The notes beneath the pieces were generated by a model, which saw only the letters and a program-made list of their open reading frames with translations, had not been told where the DNA came from and did not search any database. Positions 33,386-43,872 of a stretch of DNA of 64,000 nucleotides are shown piece after piece. Origin of the DNA: Bombyx mori (lineage: Eukaryota > Arthropoda > Insecta > Lepidoptera > Bombycidae); NCBI RefSeq assembly GCF_030269925.1, contig NC_085112.1:9797501-9861500 (forward strand), written 5' to 3'. Numbering within the stretch: the first letter of the stretch is position 1; each line of letters starts with the position of its first letter. A program made the position numbers and the translations under genes.

Positions 33386-35036
33386 TTCTTTTATACAAAT
33401 CTGGTTCTTACAGTAACCAACACAATAAAAAAAAAGTAACAAAATATCTAAATTTTCCTCTTCTTTTAATATGGTTCACTATTTTGGTGATTATGGCTTA
33501 CAAATAAAATATAGATAATATATGCCGTTACGGGCATTTTGTAGGACTATTTGAGATAATCATTTCCATTTTACATTATATACCTATTACGTGTAATTCC
33601 AACGGTTTTTGCAGCGCACACAAAAGTACCTATTTCGCAGAATGCAGATTTTTTTCTTTCTTACACTTACACTTATGGTTATATTCTAGGTAATTTACAC
33701 TATATTTTGATAAATTATAGCATATGTGTTATTCTGGTATCTAAGCTTAGTGCCATATTTTTTTATATCGAATCCACAGCCTAAAAAATAAGTTTCAAGC
33801 TTTTAGCTCTAAAAATTACAAACTTCTACAACGTTTCATCCGCTTCTTCAACCCTTTTTTTCGCATTAAAAAGTATGTCCTTTCTCAGGCTCTAGACTAT
33901 CTGTGTACGAATTATAATTAAATTGGTTCAGTGGTTTTGGTGTGAAAGCCAGAGAGACAGACAGAGTTACTATAATATTAGTATGGATTTCACGGTTTGG
34001 ATTTCTTTGGATACTTTATTTTTTGCTTAGATCTGACGCCCCCTTTGTGTATCCACCCAGGACCCCATTGGCATTACCACGTGAATACTACCAATTAGCC
34101 ACCCTTCAATCCGGGATATGGCGGTACCGATATTTATGGCGAACTTATAAAATAGTTCTAACAAAAACAAAAAAACAAATTCATCTTTTTTAATTTAAAG
34201 TTCGAAACTGATAGTGAATAATGCGAAATCAGTACCTAACGTTGAGTAGTTTCAAAATTTCATCAAAAGTCTCGATGAAGGAAAAGATTCTCCACGGGTC
34301 AGAAGTTTGATTTGGATTCGAAGTTTCATCTTGCACCGAACAGTTCCCGATTGCAGTCCACTTGGAAATTTCTTGTAGATCTGCAGAAAATTGTATATAC
34401 TATAATATATAGGTACGTATATTATCTAGCGAGTGGATTCGAGCAATTTTATTGATTCTGACGATAAGCGACCTGCGATGGAAACAGTAATTCAAATCTA
34501 GATAGATAAATTTAAAGATTGTAACATAATCGTTTTAATCAACTAACATTCAGTATTGACTGTTATACAGATTACTGAAATACGATAAAAAATCTATGAT
34601 CATTATTAACTACAATCATGATTAAATAAATATGACACAATGTGCCTAAAACATTCATTAAAAGATTAGTACATGTCAAGATAGAAGCACGTGGTGAGGA
34701 ACTGGGCAACGGCTATTCAGAGAACAGTCTTCACGCTAAGCACGAACACATTTATGCAAAGATTTCTATGGAAATTATTAGTCTATAAAATTTGTGGATA
34801 GTGATTAGATACTCTCAAATAATTAAGATTTGATTTCCATAACATAAAATTTTGAGGAAATTCTGAAGTATCGAGTACATGTGATTGAAACAATGCGTTT
34901 GAATACAAATGTAAAACGTCCGGTATATTCCTATTGAATAGAATAATGCTACTATGCCACGGTTCAAATAATACAAGCAGGTACCAACTTTTCTCACTAA
35001 ATATACCAGTGCCACGTGTTCACGAATGAATATAGC

Positions 35037-35143
35037 GGTAGGCAGCGGCTTGGCTCTGCCCCTGGCATTGCTGAAGTCCATGGGCGACGGTAACCACTCA
35101 CCATTGGGTGGGCCGTATGCTCGTCCGTCTACAAGGGCAATAA
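35037..35143 (+). repeat. LINE 3' end (CR1-like)
   Basis: It runs from gtaggcagcggcttggctct through atgggcgacggtaaccact to gggcaataaaaaaaa, as at 55459-55568. It is repeated at 45602-45715. Confidence 0.65.
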
Positions 35144-36465
35144 AAAAAACGGGAATTTCGTAATGAATATTTTAACACACCTTTATAAGGTTTATTATTT
35201 TCTTCGGTTTTTTCGAATAGTAGACAAAATCAAAGCTACTTCTACGGCTTAATCATGAGTTTTTTATTGTTATACTACAAAATATCCGACATTTCAAATA
35301 AAAATTTACAGTTTTCGTAATAATTAATGGATGACTAAGGTTTTAGCGTCGTGTTATGTGAAACTTGAACGAGCGTCTTTTTTACATTATGTATATAATC
35401 TATACATATAAATAAAATTGGAGTGTCTGTTTGTAATATTGAAATAACCTCTTTTTACTACATGCATATAAATATATATACGGTACATACACCAAAATAA
35501 CATTTTTTACAATTTTTGTCTGTCTGTCCGTCTGTTTGTTTCGGCTAATCTCTGGAACGGCTGGACCGATTTCGACGGGACTTTCACTGATAGGTAGCTG
35601 ATGATACAAGGAGTAACTTAGGTTACTTTTTTAAGAATCGTTTCGCCCCGCGGCTTCGCCCGCGGCACGACAATAACCGCGGGTAACATCGCGGGACTCA
35701 GCAATCAATAATAATATTTAATGTTTCCGAAGCGAAGCGAGGGCGGGTCGCTAGTCAATAATAAAATTTAATGTTTCCGAAGCGAAGCGGGGGCGGGTCG
35801 CTAGTATTTAATAAAAATATGACGCTTACGCACGTACAAGGTCTTTACAGATTCGGAGAAACTGATCGGGAGGAGCTATCGATAAACGTAACACGATAAC
35901 AGACCCGATATTTTTTTACGATTTTCTACTTTTTTAATTTTAGTACTTTCTTAACGAAATATCTGAGTCGTTACGTTTACGAATTTTATGCGTTATTGTT
36001 ACTTTTCCGAGATTTGTTTAACCTTAATTAAATACATAAACATGACAATAACACATTTTTATTTATTTATGGCTAAGACGAGTTGACGGCTAACCTGGTG
36101 TTAAATGATCACCGAAGTCCATAGACATCAACCACGCTAATGCAGCCACCCGTCTTGAGACATGTGTTTTTACAGTATAACGGCGGCCCAATCCTTGAAA
36201 ACAATAGAAACGTCACGATAGAAATAGGCACGGTGATGGTACCTACCCATACGGGCTCTCAAGTTGCTCTAACACGAGTAAAGATTACTTTAAATACGTA
36301 GAAGCCTTTGCCTACTAAATTCTTTTATTGCCGTATAGGCAAACGAGCATATGCCCCACCTGATGGTGAGTGGTTACCGTCGCTCATGAACGTCAGCAGG
36401 GATAGAGCCAAGCCTCGTTTGAAGAAGGACATGTCATAGCGCATGCTTAATCATAGCATACTTGC

Positions 36466-37195
36466 ATAGACATCAACCCAGCGAAAAGTACTGCGGTGCT
36501 ATTTCAGAGGGGAAGCTCCACACGGATTTCCTCCCGGATTAGGAGGAGGAATCTCACACCCCCGATTACTCTCTTTAGACAACCCATACCCTGGGCCAGG
36601 AAGGTCAAGTACCTGGGCGTTACCCTGGATGCATCGATGACATTCCGCCCGCATATAAAATCAGTCCGTGACCGTGCCGCGTTTATTCTCGGTAGACTCT
36701 ACCCCATGATCTGTAAGCGGAGTAAAATGTCCCTTCGGAACAAGGTGACACTTTACAAAACTTGCATTAGGCCCGTCATGACTTACGCGAGTGTGGTGTT
36801 CGCTCACGCGGCCCGCACACACATAGACACCCTCCAATCTTTACAATCCCGCTTTTGCAGGTTAGCCGTCGGAGCTCCGTGGTTCGTGAGGAACGTTGAC
36901 CTACACGACGACCTGGGCCTCGAATCTATCCAGAAATACATGAAGTCAGTGTCGGAACGGTACTTCGATAAGGCTATGCGTCATGATAATCGCCTTATCG
37001 TAGCCGCCGCTGACTACTCCCCGAATCCTGATCACGCAGGAGCCAGTCACCGTCGACGCCCTAGACACGTCCTTACGGATCCATCAGATCCAATAACCTT
37101 TGCATTAGACGCCTTCAGCTCTAACACTAGGAGCAGGCTTAGGGACCTCGGTAACCGTACTCGTCGAACTCGACAAAGAGTTCGCCGTGCAACCT
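36466..37195 (+). pseudogene. Jockey ORF2 C-terminal fragment
   Basis: It is open for about 240 residues, matching the last quarter of the full-length ORF2. It covers the end of the reverse transcriptase domain (WARKVKYLGVTLDASMTFRP) and the C-terminal region ending RTRRTRQRVRRAT. The endonuclease and the catalytic FADD are absent, so it cannot be functional as an RT. Confidence 0.9.
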
Positions 37196-37419
37196 AACCC
37201 ATGAATCAGCTCGCTGAGTTTCTCGCCGGATCTTCTCAGCGGGTCGCGATTCCGATCCGGTAGTAGATTCATTCGCGAAGCAGCTACTCTTGAGCTGTCA
37301 GGTCTCCTTCGGAGGCGCTCGGGTAGCTGTTAGCAAATCCCACCTCTCCTGGCTGAGCCTTTGCTCGCCCACGTGTCCTGGTGAAACTGGAAAGGCCGGG
37401 CCACCAGTAATCTTTCAAT

Positions 37420-37454
<35 letters not shown>

Positions 37455-37462
37455 AAAAAAAA

Positions 37463-37507
<45 letters not shown>
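36466..37507 (+). mobile_element. Jockey-clade LINE, 5'-truncated
   Basis: The target duplication agcatacttgc lies at 36455-36465 and 37508-37518. The insert starts inside ORF2 (atagacatcaacccagcg), includes the 3' UTR with the stem-loop at 37210-37243, and ends in an A-rich tail of about 85 nt interrupted by two C residues. The first duplication copy at 31600-31610 is the empty site. Confidence 0.95.
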
Positions 37508-37509
<2 letters not shown>

Positions 37510-39369
37510 CATACTTGCGTGAATAGCGTCATAGCATGCTTAATCTACTTTGAATAGTGATAGACGAATTTTGAGCATTTAAAAGATACCGGCTACCTTA
37601 TCTTTCCAAAGTCAACAGTTTAGTTGCGTGACTGATCTCTGGACCGAACCCTAATTTTTCGAGTACTATACGAAAGTTTAACAATTAAGTACCGGGAGTG
37701 TTTTAACTAATACACGAAAAGTTTGCTGCTTGCAGTTAGGATGCATTGCTCATAAATTTACAGACTATAACGTTGAGTGCTATGCGAACAGATAAGTTAA
37801 GCCAGATAAACGTAAATTACGTCCTTGTCCTCTTTTCTCTACCGGTTACGGTTTCAAAAACGTAGATATTTTATTTATTTTTGAATTATTGAACTCAAAT
37901 AAATGGACGTTTTAAAGTTTGGGAACATGGTTTTTCGTTGTCAAAGTACATGAATGGAGATATGAATATTAATGGTAATTAAATTAAATAAAGCAGTGCA
38001 GAAGAGGGGGATCTCTTTCAGACATTAAGCGCAAGGTCAATAAAGGAAAAAAATATATAAAGCAACTAAGTTCGATCGTTATCTATTTTATAAATCGATG
38101 TTTATGTTCTTTCTTTATTTTATTTTATACATATCCTATTTCAATCTAATTTATTTGTTTTTTTTTTCTTATCGTTTTCTTGGTAGATATCACCATTCTG
38201 GTGATAAGTAATCACCGTCGCTCATGGGCGCCAGGCGCCAATGCCAGCGGCGCAGCCAAACCGCTGCTTACGGCTTAATACTCTCCACAAACCTCAAAAT
38301 ACAATAGGTAATAATTGCATTTTAGCAATATTTGTACTCATATTATTTTTTAATCATCTTCATTTTATTTCACTCCATATTATCATTTTTCATAAAAATA
38401 AGAATATAAATAAAAATAAGATATTTTATGACTTAAAGGTCTTAGTTGCCAGGTCACAAAATCCCTTAAAAAAAGTACTCATATTATTTCATAAAATCAT
38501 TGAAACGCAAAGACTGTATTACAAGAGCTCGTAGGAGAAGACAACGAGGGGAATACAACTAAAACTAATATCCAACAAGGTCGTTTAATACCGCAACAGT
38601 TCCTTCGTGGTTAGCACTATCTGCTGTCCAGCGTAAGTCGGCCGGCTGCAATAAAAAAAGTTTTGTATATTTTTTAACTTTTTCCATTAGAGCGGATTCC
38701 CGTGGGAGGCGGAGGTTCGCGTGAGAATGAGCAATTTCCTCCCGACCGCCGCGATTTCGATCTGACTTCCTGTCTGTGCAGCGATTTTAAAATTTATAGA
38801 ATCCTCTTATACATGAAATTGAAAATAAGAACAAGCCCTCGTATGGGATGAAACAAGCCATTTTTTATGCTTATGTCGTTGGATTTCGCTTGCAATTATG
38901 AAACACTGGAATTTTACAGTAGCGACTCGTTTGGCTTTGAAGCAAGCTTTAAAGTACAACTAACCTAACCTAGCTTCGCTTCGGGAACTGTAATTTATTA
39001 TTGATCTTATTGAATATCTATATTATATAAAAATGAATTGCTGTTCGTTAGTCTCGCTAAAACTCGAGAACGGCCGGACCGATTTGGCTAATTTTGGTCT
39101 TGAATTATTTGTGGAAGTCCAGAGAAGGTTTTTTTTTTTTTATGATTGAAGGATTACTGGTGGCCCGGAGGCCTTTCCAGTTTCACCAGGACAGGTGGGC
39201 GAGCAAAGGCTCAGCCAGGAGGGGTGGGATTTGCTAACAGCTACCCGAGCGCCTCCGAAGGAGACCTAACAGCTCAAGAGCAGCTGCTTCGCGAATGAAT
39301 CTACTACCGGATCGGAATCGCGACCCGCTGAGAAGATCCGGCGAGAAACTCAGCGAGCTGATTCATGGG

Positions 39370-42246
39370 TTAGGTTGCACGGCGAACTCTTTGTCGAGTT
39401 CGACGAGTACGGTTACCGAGGTCCCTAAGCCTGCTCCTAGAGCTGAAGGCGTCTAGTGCGAAGGTTATTGGATCTGATGGATCCGTAAGGACGTGTCTAG
39501 GGCGTCGACGGTGACTGGCTCCTGCATGATCAGGATTCGGGGAGTAGTCAGCGGCGGCTACGATAAGGCGATTATCATGACGCATAGCCTTATCGAAGTA
39601 CCGTTCCGACGCTGACTTCATGTATTTCTGTATAGATTCGAGGCCCAGGTCGTCGTGTAGGTCAACGTTCCTCACGAACCACGGAGCTCCGACGGCTAAC
39701 CTGCAAAAGCGGGATTGTAGAGATTGAAGGGTGTCTATGTGCGTGCGAGCCGCGTGAGCGAACACCACACTCGCGTAAGTCATGACGGGCCTTATGCAAG
39801 TTTTGTAAAGTGTCACCTTGTTCCGAAGGGACATTTTACTCCGCTTACAAATCATGGGGTAGAGTCTACCGAGAATAAACGCGGCACGGTCACGGACTGA
39901 TTTTATATGCGGGCGGAATGTCATCGATGCATCCAGGGTAACGCCCAGGTACTTGACCTTCCTGGCCCAGGGTATGGATTGACTGAAGAGAGTAATCGGG
40001 GGTGTGAGATTCCTCCTCCTAATACGGGAGGAAATCCGTGTGGAGCTTCCCCTCTGAAATAGCACCGCAGTACTTTTCGCTGGGTTGATGTCTATGCGCC
40101 ATTTTCGGAACCACTGTCCTAGGGCTAGGGCTGCGCTCTGAAGCTTCTTCGCGATTAGGGACTTGTTTCTACTGGAATAGTAAACAGTCGTGTCGTCGGC
40201 GAATAAAGCTAAATGGGTCGGCGGCGACCGGGGAATATCGTTAACGAATAAGCTAAATAGGAGGGGTGAGAGGACAGAGCCTTGCGGGACTCCAGCTGTG
40301 AGAGGTCGTGGGGAGGAGCGGGTTCCCTCGACTCGATATCGAAAAGAGCGGTTCGACAAGAAGTCCCGTATGATGAGCACGAGACTATCCGGCACACCCA
40401 TGTTGAATAGTTTGAAAATCAAACCGTTGTGCCAGACTTTGTCGAACGCTTTTGCGACGTCGAAGAAGAGAGCTCCCGTGTATAACGGTTTTGGTCGATT
40501 AAGCCCCACAAGAATGTGCTCCGTGAGGCGGTGCACCTGTTGAACGCATGAGTGATTTGTACGGAATCCGAATTGTTCATCGATGAGAATGCCCTTGGAT
40601 GAGACGAAGTCTCTGAGGCGTTTGTAGAGCAGACGCTCATACAGTTTGCCTAGAGACATGAGGAGGCTAATCGGGCGGTAGCTCGTCGGATGATTTTTTG
40701 GTTTACCGGGTTTATGTATGCCGATAACGTCCGCTTCTTTCCACACCGCGGGAAAGATACAGTTCGCCATAGCGGCATTGAAAATAGATGCCAACATCAC
40801 GATGAGTTGGACGGGTAGAAGTTTAATAACGCGGTTGGATATACCGTCGGAACCGGGAGCCTTGCGAGGACGTAGGTCTTTGATCAAGTCTTTAACTTCC
40901 ATCGGGGTGACGGGTGGTAACACATCAGAGGGTGGCAAGGAGGCTCTGCGTTCTACCTCACTGTCTACTAATTCTACATGCACAGGGTCCACGGCTTGAG
41001 TGCTGGGCGTGCACTGGGTTTGCAATGTATCGGCCAGCAGCTCTGCTTTTTCGTCATCATCGAACGCCGTGAGTCGGCCTGAGGGGCCTACGAGGGGGGG
41101 CATAGTTACTACCGTATCCGATTTGAGAGTACGAGCTAAGCGGTAGTAAGACCTTTGGGAGGGCGCGAGTCCTTCTAAGAAATCAGACCATCTGGCATCT
41201 CGGACTTCGGCGATGCGAGACTTTACGTCGCGTTGTAGGGCACGCATTCGAATACGATTTTCCGCGGTAGGATACCTGTCGTAGGCGCGTATCGAGGCGT
41301 TCTTAGCTCTAAGGAGTTCCCTAATATCGTCGGACAATTTGAAGCGGTGAAGGAAGTCCTCCGCTACAACTTGTTTCGATGACCTATCTAATGTCGAGGT
41401 GATGTGTGACGTTAAGATGTCTATGGCTTCAGCGGTATCCTGAGGAGACGGGGTAGAGTCCGGGCTAAACGGTAGCGATGGTGGATCAGATTCAGCCAGG
41501 CTGATGCCCAGCGTGTGCCAATCCACCACAGTCCTCGTGACGGGAACGGAATCGGGAGCGCGACCGAGCTTCATAACAACGGGACGGTGGTCTGAATCTA
41601 ACTCTGAAACTACTTCGATCGAGTGTAAGCGCAGAGTTACGTTTTTTAATAACGCTATGTCGAGTATATCCGGGCGATGCGCGATATTTAGCGGGTAGTG
41701 AGTCGGGATTAGCGGAGCGACGATATCGAAGGCGAGATTATCGACTAACGCGTCAAGCCGCCTGCCATTCGGGGTTGTGGTGTGTGAGTTCCACCTGATG
41801 TGTTTACAATTTAGGTCGCCCGCCAGAATGACAGAGCTCCCCATGCCGAGCAGCGCCTCGATATCACTGCTTAGAACGATCTTATCCGGTGGAAGATAAA
41901 CGGACGCGATAACGATCGGCGCGTGTCCCGTCAGTGAGATTCGGCACACTGATGCTTCGATATTAGCGAGCGCGGGAGGATCGAGTGGGACGCAATGCAG
42001 GGCTCTTCTATAGTAAATGACGGTACCACCACCACGAGCAGAGAGCCTGTCGTTCCTGACCATGTTATAGTTCGCGATTTTAGGGTCACGGCGCGCGGGC
42101 TTAAGTAGGGTCTCCTGCACTAAAAAGATATCAATTTGATGGTCACGCAAAAAGTCAGAAACCTGATCACGCTGATTTGCGAGACCGTAAGCGTTAAAAA
42201 ATCCTATCGTTACGGATAGGGGCTTTATTCTACTTATATACGCCAT
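39370..42246 (-). CDS. Jockey ORF2: endonuclease and reverse transcriptase, 958 aa
   Basis: It encodes the enzyme that nicks target DNA and copies the element RNA at the nick. Residues 1-230 are an apurinic-like endonuclease with Asn18, Glu45 (LVQET), Gly143-Asp144-Leu-Asn146 and Ser218-Asp219-His220 in place. The reverse transcriptase follows: RKAPGSDGI, SYRPISLL, DVAKAFDKVWH, GVPQGSVLSPLLFSLF and the catalytic FADD at 682-685, then YLGVTLD. The C-terminus is Arg-rich (RTRRTRQRVRRAT). There is no stop or frameshift. Compared with the 50.3-kb copy it lacks two residues near the C-terminus (SSRSRL versus SSNTRGRL). The start ATG is three bases after the ORF1 stop, suggesting termination-reinitiation. 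Confidence 0.95.
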   Translation of the reverse strand: MAYISRIKPLSVTIGFFNAYGLANQRDQVSDFLRDHQIDIFLVQETLLKPARRDPKIANYNMVRNDRLSARGGGTVIYYRRALHCVPLDPPALANIEASVCRISLTGHAPIVIASVYLPPDKIVLSSDIEALLGMGSSVILAGDLNCKHIRWNSHTTTPNGRRLDALVDNLAFDIVAPLIPTHYPLNIAHRPDILDIALLKNVTLRLHSIEVVSELDSDHRPVVMKLGRAPDSVPVTRTVVDWHTLGISLAESDPPSLPFSPDSTPSPQDTAEAIDILTSHITSTLDRSSKQVVAEDFLHRFKLSDDIRELLRAKNASIRAYDRYPTAENRIRMRALQRDVKSRIAEVRDARWSDFLEGLAPSQRSYYRLARTLKSDTVVTMPPLVGPSGRLTAFDDDEKAELLADTLQTQCTPSTQAVDPVHVELVDSEVERRASLPPSDVLPPVTPMEVKDLIKDLRPRKAPGSDGISNRVIKLLPVQLIVMLASIFNAAMANCIFPAVWKEADVIGIHKPGKPKNHPTSYRPISLLMSLGKLYERLLYKRLRDFVSSKGILIDEQFGFRTNHSCVQQVHRLTEHILVGLNRPKPLYTGALFFDVAKAFDKVWHNGLIFKLFNMGVPDSLVLIIRDFLSNRSFRYRVEGTRSSPRPLTAGVPQGSVLSPLLFSLFVNDIPRSPPTHLALFADDTTVYYSSRNKSLIAKKLQSAALALGQWFRKWRIDINPAKSTAVLFQRGSSTRISSRIRRRNLTPPITLFSQSIPWARKVKYLGVTLDASMTFRPHIKSVRDRAAFILGRLYPMICKRSKMSLRNKVTLYKTCIRPVMTYASVVFAHAARTHIDTLQSLQSRFCRLAVGAPWFVRNVDLHDDLGLESIQKYMKSASERYFDKAMRHDNRLIVAAADYSPNPDHAGASHRRRPRHVLTDPSDPITFALDAFSSRSRLRDLGNRTRRTRQRVRRAT

Positions 42247-42249
42247 TGA

Positions 42250-43872
42250 TTACCGGCGGAGTGAGGGGAGGACGTACGTATTTAATGACGCGTATACGTC
42301 GGCGTATTCTTGCACAACGGCGATAAAGTGTTGTGCAGTGGAGGCAGAGCGAATGGCGTCGCCCAAAGCGTTAACGCGCTCAAAGTTGATCGACTGAAAG
42401 AAGTCGATCGCTAAAGCGAGATTGTCGGACGCGGTCGGAGGGCAAATCGCGGGAGAGGGACGAGTCGCGGGGGCGGGACGAATCGCGGAGGAGGGAGTTG
42501 TAGCCGTGTTCATGTACGGCAGCGGTTTCGCCCAGGCCGAGACACTGGGCACCGGCGCCGGAACGAACGCTGGCTTAGCCTGCGACACAGAGGGTGCCGA
42601 GGCTTTGATGTCTGGGCCGGAAGCTCGGAGGCGGTTTTGGCGGGCGACGCGGCGATTTATTTTCGGGGCTCGGGGGCATCCGCGGTAATTTGCGGGGTGA
42701 CCCTGTGTTCGACACAGGACGCAGCTAGGCGGTTCCGTCGCGGTTTTTTGATCGCGAGTGCATAGGCCCGTGGCGTGATCGCCTAAGCACTTGACGCATC
42801 GGGGGCGCGCGTGACAGTTACGGGAAGAATGCCCGTATAATTGGCAGTTATGGCACTGGCTAGGTGTGCCTTTCTTGTGTGGGGTTTCGACTGCGATACC
42901 GGAAAGGTTACAGACCGTTCGGATGTTGAATATTTGCTTACCCTCGGGGGTAGGCTGGAGGGCGACGAGAACCATATTATATGGCTCCCTTCCGCGGCCT
43001 GTGTGCATGCGGTGTACGGAGTTAACCGGTAGGCCTTGTTCGAGAAGGTCGGCCTTGACGAGCTCGGCATCCAACTCTTTAGGGATGCCACGTATAACGG
43101 CACGGAGTTCGCGCTCCTCCTGGAGCGTATATGTGTGGAAACTTATACGCTCCTTACGGAGGTAAGAAGAGAGGGCCCTATGGTCGTCGGATGTTCGAAC
43201 CTTAATTTGAATGCCGTTCGCGAGGTTACGGGCATTCGTAAAATTGATATTTTTGGCCTTAAGGGCCAGGGAAACTCGTTCCCAAGCTGCCTTCTCTTGA
43301 AGGATTACCGGGGGAGGGGTCTGGGCTTTGTTTTGTGCCACCGGACGCGGCGACGGAGTGGCACGGGCTGGAGGCGCAACGGGAGTCTGAGGGCGGGGGC
43401 GCGACGCGTTCGCGGCTTTGCTAATTTTAGCGGCCGCGGGAGCTCGAGACTCCGCGGCACGCTTCTTACCCTTTTGCACCAGGGTGAATCCATCCGTCGA
43501 TGAGGCGGGAGCGAGGTCGACCTCCATCTCCGAGTCAGAGTCGGAGGACGAGGAGGCGGGCGCAGGTGACCTACGAGTAGGTGTTTTGGACGGCGCGACG
43601 GAGGCCGCGGATGATCGCGCTGCTGGAACGGTGACCACGGCGGACGACGCAGCAGTTTTACTCGCCAGTATAGGCGACGCGGGAACGGCAGGCACGACGG
43701 AGGCTGCGGTGCTCGATGCAGAAGCTTTGCACGCAGGTACAGGCGACGCAGGAGCAGCGAGCTCGGTGGAGTCCACGAGAGGGCTCGCAGTGTGATCGGC
43801 CTTGAAGGCCTGAAACTCGGAAGTGAGCTTTGGGTAGCGAAGCCGGAGAAATTCCGCAAATACAGCGTCCAT
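42250..43872 (-). CDS. Jockey ORF1: Gag-like RNA-binding protein, 540 aa
   Basis: I chose the ATG at 43872-43870 (MDAVFAEFLRLRYPKL); upstream in-frame sequence has no ATG. Residues 30-200 are Ala/Pro/Ser-rich and low in complexity. Then comes a Gag-like fold region (TSDDHRALSSYLRKERISF). Three zinc knuckles follow at about 340-399: CHNCQLYGHSSRNC, CVKCLGDHATGLC and CVLCRTQGHPANYRGC. Such proteins bind element RNA and bring it to the nucleus. The frame is intact and the stop TAA is followed by TCA and the ORF2 ATG. Confidence 0.93.
   Translation of the reverse strand: MDAVFAEFLRLRYPKLTSEFQAFKADHTASPLVDSTELAAPASPVPACKASASSTAASVVPAVPASPILASKTAASSAVVTVPAARSSAASVAPSKTPTRRSPAPASSSSDSDSEMEVDLAPASSTDGFTLVQKGKKRAAESRAPAAAKISKAANASRPRPQTPVAPPARATPSPRPVAQNKAQTPPPVILQEKAAWERVSLALKAKNINFTNARNLANGIQIKVRTSDDHRALSSYLRKERISFHTYTLQEERELRAVIRGIPKELDAELVKADLLEQGLPVNSVHRMHTGRGREPYNMVLVALQPTPEGKQIFNIRTVCNLSGIAVETPHKKGTPSQCHNCQLYGHSSRNCHARPRCVKCLGDHATGLCTRDQKTATEPPSCVLCRTQGHPANYRGCPRAPKINRRVARQNRLRASGPDIKASAPSVSQAKPAFVPAPVPSVSAWAKPLPYMNTATTPSSAIRPAPATRPSPAICPPTASDNLALAIDFFQSINFERVNALGDAIRSASTAQHFIAVVQEYADVYASLNTYVLPSLRR

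Larger units (their letters stand above)
30460..35360. repeat. first copy of a 4.9-kb tandem duplication
   Basis: The sequence from aaacttgaacgagcg (30460) to gcgtcgtgtta (about 35356) starts again at 35361, an offset of 4901 bp. It contains no recognisable gene. It holds a Helitron-like element, Bm1-like and LINE 3' fragments, and unassigned AT-rich DNA. This copy lacks the two Jockey insertions of the second copy. Confidence 0.93.

Noticed and set aside
37330..37512. Poly-Phe open frame
   Set aside because: It is the antisense of the Jockey poly(A) tail.
43036..43503. Long open frames opposite the Jockey ORF1 (also 42422-42688, 43418-43795)
   Set aside because: Antisense shadows of a GC-rich repetitive coding region, with no motif of their own.
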